NCBI GenBank assembly: GCA_963625535.1
Contig: CAVFUK010000104.1
Span: 1 to 10,399 of the forward strand
Direction of reading: 5' to 3'
DNA: 10,399 bases
Origin: Phocaeicola_A sp963625535
Lineage (GTDB): Bacteria; Bacteroidota; Bacteroidia; Bacteroidales; Bacteroidaceae
In this document: positions 5,854-10,399 of the stretch, in pieces
Numbering within the stretch: position 1 is the first letter of the stretch
Layout of the letters: each line of letters opens with the position of its first letter
Notes under the pieces: generated by a model
What the model was told of the DNA's origin: nothing
The model's database searches: none
The model's input: the letters and a program-made list of their open reading frames with translations, nothing else
Position numbers and translations under genes: made by a program

Positions 5854-7697
5854 TATCCAATTTTCATTATAACGTCATCCTCAGCAATAGCGTCTCCCGG
5901 ATTAGCGCAGATGGCCGTAATGGTTCCGTCGAACTCTGAGCGGATGGCATTGTAGGTTTTCATTGCTTCAATATAGCACAACACGTCGCCGGCCTTCACT
6001 TGGTCGCCCACCTTCAGTGGAGTCTCTCCGGCACTCTTCACCAGGAAGAACTTGCCCTCGAGCGGTGCGGCTACGTCCTTGCCCTCGCCGGTGATGGCTT
6101 TCTGCACATTGTCGTTGGCAGGTGCCAGTGTGGCAGCGTCCACTTCGCCGTAAGCCACGGTCACCTTGTAGGCCTGTCCGTTCACGGACACGGTCAGTAT
6201 CTTCGGTTGCTTCGGCTCTTCGGGCTTGAAGTCCTTCTCGGCATGACGTTTCTTCACATCCTCCAGGAAAGCCTCTTTGGCCTGTCCGCTCTTGTATGCC
6301 TCGTACTGCGACGGGTGCATAGCGTACTCGAACAGCTCTTCGTCGTCCTGGCCGGTGTCCCATTTCTTCTCCTTCATCAGCGCGCGATACTTGTCGAGTG
6401 CGTCGGGGTAGTTGTCCTGCGGGTTGCCGGTGAAGAACTTACGTCCTTCGCGCTCTGCCTTCTCGATGATTTCGGGAGCCAGCTCACCCGGCAACTTGCC
6501 AGCCTTGCCAAGGATCATGTCCCAGATGTCGTCGGCAATCATGCCCCAGCGCTCTTTGCCCTTCTCCATGGCAATGACGTTCATCAGCGCCACGTTCTTC
6601 ACGTACTGGCTGAACGGTGTCACCAAGCAAGGATAGCCCAAGCGCGGCCATACGTAAGCCACCTCGTTGAACAACTTGATGAGCAGCTCGTCCTGTGTCA
6701 TAAACGGTTGGTTGTGTTTTGCCTTGTATTTGTTGATGGACTCCAGGTTGCTCTCCAGGTCGGCCATCAGGCTACCCATCATACCGCCAGGGAGTCCCGG
6801 ACCGATGAGCAGGGAGTTCATCATGCGGTTCTTCGGGCTGATGTAGAGACCGAGGAAGTCGTCCATAAAGCTCTGAATCAAAGTACGTGTCTTCATGTAT
6901 GCCTCCATGTTCACCTCGGGAACGATGAATCCAGCGTCCTTCAGCATAGCCTGCACGCTGAGCACATCGGCATGTCCGGTTCCCCATGAGAGCGGCTCCA
7001 TGCCTACGTCCACATAGTCGCAGCCAGCCTTGCAGACTTCCAGGATGGAGGTCATATTGAAGCCCGGTGTAGCGTGGCTGTGGTACTGGATGGGCGTGTC
7101 GGGGTGAGCGGCCTTGATGCCGGCCACAATCTTACCCAGTGTCACGGGGCGACCGATGCCGGCCATATCCTTGATGCAGATTTCGTCAGCGCCAGCCTTG
7201 ATGAGTTCGTCCGCCATGTTCACGTAATACTCTACCGTGTGAACCGGAGAGAAGGTGATGCAGAGCGAGCATTGTGAGATCATGCCGGCTGCGTGAGCAT
7301 ATTCGATGGAAGGAATGATGTTGCGTGTGTCGTTCAGACCGCAGAATGTACGGGCGATGTCCGTGCCCTGGGCCTTCTTCACTTTGTAGAAGAGCTTGCG
7401 CACGTCAGCGGGTACCGGGCTCATGCGCAGGCCGTTCAGTGCACGGTCCAGCATGTGGGTCTGTATGCCTGCCTCGTGGAATGGTTTTGTCCACTCACGT
7501 ACGGCTTTGTTAGGGTTCTCTCCGAAGAGGAGGTTCACTTGTTCAAAACCTCCGCCATTGGTTTCTACTCGGGCGAAGCAGCCCATCTCGATGATAGCCG
7601 GGGCTACTTTTACTAATTGATCGACACGTGGTACGTACTTACCGGCAGACTGCCACATGTCACGAAATACTAGACTGAATTTAACTTCTCTTTTCAT
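5853..7697 (-). CDS. oadA: Oxaloacetate decarboxylase alpha subunit: carboxyltransferase plus biotin carrier domain
   Basis: A 614-residue protein. Residues 1 to about 300 are a DRE-TIM-type carboxyltransferase that moves CO2 from oxaloacetate to biotin; about 300-470 is the conserved PYC/OADA helical domain; the C-terminus is a biotinyl domain with IEAMKTY and biotin on Lys580, 35 residues from the end, as usual. Metal and catalytic residues are present: Asp13 (FRDMWQS), Lys176 (ICIKDMAG), His206 and His208 (YHSHATPG). Around the pocket it departs from classical OadA/PycB: SLVFRD replaces DTTxRD, DRALNGLRMSP replaces the RGQNxxGYRHY region, and CGLND replaces DAMND. The linker lacks the long Ala/Pro run of the Klebsiella protein. 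It lies between oadG (50 nt upstream) and oadB (1-base overlap), which favours a membrane decarboxylase over a pyruvate carboxylase subunit; no biotin carboxylase gene is nearby. Purine-rich aaggaa lies before the ATG. Confidence 0.9.
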   Translation of the reverse strand: MKREVKFSLVFRDMWQSAGKYVPRVDQLVKVAPAIIEMGCFARVETNGGGFEQVNLLFGENPNKAVREWTKPFHEAGIQTHMLDRALNGLRMSPVPADVRKLFYKVKKAQGTDIARTFCGLNDTRNIIPSIEYAHAAGMISQCSLCITFSPVHTVEYYVNMADELIKAGADEICIKDMAGIGRPVTLGKIVAGIKAAHPDTPIQYHSHATPGFNMTSILEVCKAGCDYVDVGMEPLSWGTGHADVLSVQAMLKDAGFIVPEVNMEAYMKTRTLIQSFMDDFLGLYISPKNRMMNSLLIGPGLPGGMMGSLMADLESNLESINKYKAKHNQPFMTQDELLIKLFNEVAYVWPRLGYPCLVTPFSQYVKNVALMNVIAMEKGKERWGMIADDIWDMILGKAGKLPGELAPEIIEKAEREGRKFFTGNPQDNYPDALDKYRALMKEKKWDTGQDDEELFEYAMHPSQYEAYKSGQAKEAFLEDVKKRHAEKDFKPEEPKQPKILTVSVNGQAYKVTVAYGEVDAATLAPANDNVQKAITGEGKDVAAPLEGKFFLVKSAGETPLKVGDQVKAGDVLCYIEAMKTYNAIRSEFDGTITAICANPGDAIAEDDVIMKIG

Positions 7698-7747
7698 ACT
7701 TACGTTCTTTGATTCCTTGTGCTTTTGTTTTTGTTTAGATTAGTTAG

Positions 7748-7999
7748 TTAGAGTTTCTCTATCTTCACCACTTTACCTTTACCGTGGGTCAGTACGTCCA
7801 CTGCGGCTTTGATGGCGGCAACAGAGCTGTTGTCGGCAATGGCGCGCTGCTGCGAGGGTTGCTTGTGTTCCTCTTCAGGCGCGAACTTGTTGACCAACGT
7901 AATGAGGAGTTTGCTCAGATAGATTACGATGAGTAGGATAATGAATACGGAGACCATACCCACCACCAACAGGAGTAATCCAATTCTCAAATTGTCCAT
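7748..7999 (-). CDS. oadG: Oxaloacetate decarboxylase gamma subunit (OadG family)
   Basis: An 83-residue protein with a single N-terminal membrane segment at about residues 6-34, then a charged, flexible cytoplasmic part (FAPEEEHKQPSQQ) and a short C-terminal segment (VAAIKAAVDVLTHGKGKVVKIEKL). This is the layout of OadG/MmdD proteins, which anchor the alpha subunit to the membrane beta subunit and help assembly. Family sequences are short and variable, so the call rests on size, topology and its place directly before oadA and oadB on the same strand. The His-rich Zn-binding tail of enterobacterial OadG is not seen. It is the first gene of the operon; several in-frame and out-of-frame stops follow its TAA in the 50-nt gap to oadA. 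A weak aaaagaag stands before the ATG. Confidence 0.82.
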   Translation of the reverse strand: MDNLRIGLLLLVVGMVSVFIILLIVIYLSKLLITLVNKFAPEEEHKQPSQQRAIADNSSVAAIKAAVDVLTHGKGKVVKIEKL

Positions 8000-8021
8000 A
8001 TTACTTCTTTTAATTATAAGG

Positions 8022-8114
8022 TTAATGACTAAATATTTTCAATTGATAAAAAATCGTCCGAAATTACTCATTCCAGCACTTTTCGAAAAATAATTTGTGT
8101 TAAATAGTCATTAA
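8022..8114. repeat. 9-bp inverted repeat around the oad promoter region
   Basis: ttaatgact at 8022-8030 and its exact reverse complement agtcattaa at 8106-8114 are separated by 75 bases that contain the promoter candidate. This could be a pair of operator half-sites, or chance in AT-rich DNA. The rest of the 8000-8260 intergenic region holds no gene I can support. Confidence 0.5.
8059..8090 (-). promoter_or_regulatory. Weak candidate promoter of the oad operon
   Basis: Read on the minus strand, TAatTTCG (8059-8066) matches the Bacteroides -7 consensus TAnnTTTG with one mismatch. A T-rich TTTTTCG (8084-8090) stands in for the -33 element, about 17-19 bases away depending on alignment. The leader to the oadG ATG would be about 50 nt. 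Other AT-rich stretches here could serve equally well. Confidence 0.3.
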
Positions 8115-8198
8115 AAGGAGAAGATAAGTTCAAATGTAGTGAATCACAGGGCAGTATGCACAGCCTCTCTTCCGCACCGAAAGGGCACAATCAGTCTG

Positions 8199-8226
8199 CT
8201 ATACCTATATATATAATAAGGTATAG
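8199..8226 (-). terminator. Possible terminator hairpin after the ABC exporter gene
   Basis: ctatacct (8199-8206) pairs exactly with aggtatag (8219-8226) across a 12-base A/T loop. It lies 35 bases beyond the stop of the minus-strand ABC gene. The stem is short and no T-run follows on the minus strand, so termination may be weak. Confidence 0.4.
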
Positions 8227-8260
8227 GCTGGGGTGCTGAGAGGGGTTTCGGAGGTTTGTT

Positions 8261-10090
8261 CTACAGGCTCTGCATGTCGTGCAACCGTTTGTAGTAGCCG
8301 TTCAGTGCTATCAGTTCCTCGTGTTTGCCGCGTTCCACGATGCGTCCTTCGTGCAACACGCATATCTCGTCGGCATTCTTGATGGTGGAGAGGCGGTGGG
8401 CTATGGCGATGGTGGTGCGGGTCTTCATGAGTCGCTCCAGCGCCTCCTGCACCAGTCGCTCCGACTCGGTGTCGAGTGCGGAGGTGGCCTCGTCGAGGAT
8501 GAGGATGGGCGGGTTCTTCAGTATGGCGCGTGCGATGCTGATGCGTTGTCGCTGTCCGCCGGAGAGTTTGTTGCCGCGGTCACCGATGTTGGTGTTGTAG
8601 CCCTCCTCCTTCTCCATGATGAAGTCGTGGGCGTTGGCTATCTTGGCGGCCTCCACCACCTGCTCCATCGTGGCGCCTTCCACGCCGAAGGCGATATTGT
8701 TGAAGAAGGTGTCGTTGAAGAGGATGGCCTCTTGGTTCACGTTACCGATCAGGCTGCGAAGGTCGGCGATGCGGGTATCCTTGATGTTGATGCCGTCGAT
8801 GGTGATGGTTCCCTGCTGCACGTCGTGGTAGCGGGGCAGCAGGTCCACCAGGGTGGACTTGCCCGAGCCGGACTGTCCCACCAGGGCCACGGTCTTGCCT
8901 TTGGGTATGGTAAGGTTGATATCCTCCAGCACCGGCTTCTTGCCGTCGTAGCTGAAGGTGATGTCCTTGAAGGTGATGTTGTCCTGCAGTCCGTTGAGTG
9001 GCTTCGGATGCTCTATCTCCTTGATGGGGTTCTCTGCTTTCAGTATCTTGTCCACACGCTCCATGGAGGCAAGACCTTTCGGAATGCTGTATCCGGCTTT
9101 GGAGAACTCCTTCAGCGGGTTGATGACGCTGTAGAGGATGACCATGTAGAAGATGAAGGTCGGTGCGTCGATGCTGGAGTGGTTGCCCAGTATCAGTGAG
9201 CCGCCAAACCAGAGGACGATGACGATGAGCAGGGTACCCAGGAACTCGCTCATCGGGTGAGCCAATGCCTGGCGGGTAGCCACGCGGTTGGTGGCGTCGC
9301 GGTATTCGTTGCTGCATTTGGTGAAGCGCTCTATCATCTTGTTCTCGGCAATGAAGGCTTTGATGATGCGCAGTCCACCCAGTGTCTCCTCCAGTTGTGC
9401 CATGGTGTCGCTCCATTTGCTCTGGGCCTCCAGCGACTTGCGTTTCAACTTCTTGCCGACTTTGCCCATCACCCATCCCATGCCAGGTAGCACGATGATG
9501 GTGAACAGGGTCAGCTGCCAGCTGGTGACGAGCAGGGTGCCGAAATAGAAGAGTATCAGTATCGGGTTCTTGATGAGCATGTCCAGCGAGCTGGTGATGG
9601 AGGTCTCCACCTCGCCCACGTCACCGCTCATGCGGGCGATGATGTCGCCTTTGCGTTCCTCGGAGAAGAATCCCAGCGGCAGGTGCATCACCTTGGAGTA
9701 GACCATCACGCGGATGTCGCGCACCACGCCGGTGCGCAGTGGAATCATCACGGCCGACGAGGCGAAGTAGCACGAGGTCTTTATCATCGTCATGAAGGCT
9801 AGGAAGAGTCCGAGGAAGAGTAGGGTGGTGGAGGGCCCGTAGTTGGCTATCATCTGGCTCACGTAGTAGTAGAAGTTATTCACCGCCACCTCTTTCAGGT
9901 TGTCGAGGTTCCATTCCATGAAGTAGTAGACCTTATCGTCCATCTTGAAGAGAATCTGGAGGATAGGTATCAGGAGTGTGAACGAGAATATGTTGAACAC
10001 TGCCGACAGGATGTTCAGCAGTACGGACCACGCCAAGTATTTTTTATAAGGAGAGACAAAGCGTCTCATCAGCTGGAAGAATTCCTTCAT
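8261..10090 (-). CDS. MsbA-like ABC exporter, fused membrane and ATPase domains
   Basis: A complete 609-residue half-transporter that would work as a dimer in the inner membrane. The N-terminal domain has six likely membrane segments (about 18-46, 86-112, 170-188, 190-208, 281-301, 308-326). The ATPase domain from about residue 370 has every motif: Walker A GQSGSGKST (405-413, Lys411), Q-loop VNQEAILF, signature LSGGQRQRIS (509-513 for LSGGQ), Walker B ILILDEATSALD with the catalytic Glu534, and the H-loop His565 in AIAHRLST. It is therefore expected to be active. The external loop between segments 1 and 2 (about 47-85) is long and rich in Tyr/Phe. The family includes MsbA, which flips lipid A, and multidrug exporters; the substrate cannot be told from sequence. 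It appears to be a single-gene unit with its own promoter. The ATG at 10090 is about 22 nt from the predicted transcript start. Confidence 0.93.
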   Translation of the reverse strand: MKEFFQLMRRFVSPYKKYLAWSVLLNILSAVFNIFSFTLLIPILQILFKMDDKVYYFMEWNLDNLKEVAVNNFYYYVSQMIANYGPSTTLLFLGLFLAFMTMIKTSCYFASSAVMIPLRTGVVRDIRVMVYSKVMHLPLGFFSEERKGDIIARMSGDVGEVETSITSSLDMLIKNPILILFYFGTLLVTSWQLTLFTIIVLPGMGWVMGKVGKKLKRKSLEAQSKWSDTMAQLEETLGGLRIIKAFIAENKMIERFTKCSNEYRDATNRVATRQALAHPMSEFLGTLLIVIVLWFGGSLILGNHSSIDAPTFIFYMVILYSVINPLKEFSKAGYSIPKGLASMERVDKILKAENPIKEIEHPKPLNGLQDNITFKDITFSYDGKKPVLEDINLTIPKGKTVALVGQSGSGKSTLVDLLPRYHDVQQGTITIDGINIKDTRIADLRSLIGNVNQEAILFNDTFFNNIAFGVEGATMEQVVEAAKIANAHDFIMEKEEGYNTNIGDRGNKLSGGQRQRISIARAILKNPPILILDEATSALDTESERLVQEALERLMKTRTTIAIAHRLSTIKNADEICVLHEGRIVERGKHEELIALNGYYKRLHDMQSL

Positions 10091-10118
10091 TGGAGATGTT
10101 GTTTGCTAAATAATGGGA

Positions 10119-10152
10119 CAAAGATAATACAATTCGAGTGCAGTACACCAAG
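10119..10152 (-). promoter_or_regulatory. Bacteroides-type promoter for the ABC exporter gene
   Basis: On the minus strand, TAtcTTTG (10119-10126) is an exact -7 element. At the -33 position there is only CTTG (10149-10152, 22 bases away) or TTGG (10148-10151, 21 bases away), a partial match. Transcription would start near 10112, leaving a short leader before the ATG at 10090. Confidence 0.55.
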
Positions 10153-10239
10153 CTTCCTCGGAATATTTTGCTGGATAGAGATTTCTCGTAGGTCTGCTGG
10201 CAAACTCATCTTTGTATAAGCTGGTTTAATCAATCTTTT

Positions 10240-10398
10240 TCACTTGTGCTCACTATTGATGCGAACGGACTTAATGCCACTGTTCGGTATGGCAATGATA
10301 GGTCCTTCCCTACGCATGTAATCTGTATAAATGGCAGTCAATCCATTTGTGCCGATATCCACTTGAAAGAAACATGGTTTCACTCGGCTTCTCACATA
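10240..10398 (-). CDS. Possible C-terminal fragment of an unrecognised protein
   Basis: On the minus strand a frame is open from the window edge for 52 residues and stops at TGA (10240-10242). It includes CFFQVDIGTNGLTAIYTDY and ends GIKSVRINSEHK. Its alternation of hydrophobic and polar residues looks protein-like, but a random frame this long is not rare, and I do not recognise a family. If real, the gene begins beyond the right edge and ends about 90 bases before the ABC exporter promoter. The 10127-10239 stretch holds nothing else I can identify. Confidence 0.35.
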   Translation of the reverse strand, partial: YVRSRVKPCFFQVDIGTNGLTAIYTDYMRREGPIIAIPNSGIKSVRINSEHK

Positions 10399-10399
10399 T

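Noticed and set aside
6000..6989. A 329-codon plus-strand frame opposite oadA
   Set aside because: It shows the same antisense effect: Leu/His/Val-rich composition, no recognisable motif, and the opposite strand is clearly the coding one.
5853..7697. Pyruvate carboxylase subunit B instead of OadA
   Set aside because: The genes on either side encode OadG- and OadB-type membrane subunits, and no biotin carboxylase gene is adjacent.
8115..8140. AGGAG followed by ATG TAG, a minimal start-stop frame
   Set aside because: The spacing to the ATG is long (about 13 bases) and nothing downstream would be controlled; likely chance.
8164..8251. Two further complementary pairs (cctctc/gagagg and ccgaaa/tttcgg)
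   Set aside because: The order of the arms prevents both from forming one nested hairpin, and six-base matches over 60 bases are expected by chance.
8279..9199. A long plus-strand frame (306 codons) opposite the ABC exporter gene
   Set aside because: It is antisense to a gene with complete ABC motifs, has low-complexity Gly/Val/His-rich composition and arises from GC-biased third positions of the real gene.

Overview
The window looks like a chromosomal segment of a Bacteroidales bacterium, most likely Bacteroides or a close relative. Three things support this: the fused MurF-alanine racemase gene preceded by a GSCFA gene, promoter elements of the Bacteroides type (TTTG at about -33 and TAnnTTTG at about -7), and weak or absent Shine-Dalgarno sites before most genes. 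No rRNA, tRNA, CRISPR array or insertion sequence was seen, and no intergenic stretch exceeds 300 bases.

Left edge (1-1105): the 3' end of an AAA-ATPase/PD-(D/E)XK nuclease-fold gene runs in from outside. After it come a 23-bp tandem repeat, a good Bacteroides promoter and a small, AT-rich helix-turn-helix gene of the HigA/XRE type with no toxin partner. This part looks like accessory DNA beside core genes.

Centre left (1106-4539, + strand): a GSCFA-domain protein overlaps by 25 nt the start of a bifunctional murF-alr gene, so the two are very probably co-translated. MurF-Alr makes D-alanine and adds D-Ala-D-Ala to the peptidoglycan precursor. A perfect 23-bp hairpin (4551-4602) separates it from the convergent operon and probably terminates both.

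Centre right (4618-7999, - strand): a three-gene operon read as oadG, oadA, oadB encodes a sodium-pumping, biotin-dependent oxaloacetate decarboxylase. OadG is the small membrane anchor, OadA carries the carboxyltransferase and biotin domains, and OadB is the membrane decarboxylase/Na+ pump. OadA and OadB overlap by one base. The 261-bp region upstream holds a weak promoter candidate between 9-bp inverted repeats.

Right (8261-10399, - strand): a complete MsbA-like ABC exporter half-transporter with its own close promoter and a small hairpin after its stop. It is followed at the edge by what may be the C-terminal end of another minus-strand gene. Most of the window is core metabolism. The points most worth a second look are the repeat/HTH cassette at the left, the GSCFA-MurF/Alr coupling, the unusual substrate-pocket residues of OadA, and the inverted repeats around the oad promoter region. 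I see no convincing new multi-gene system.
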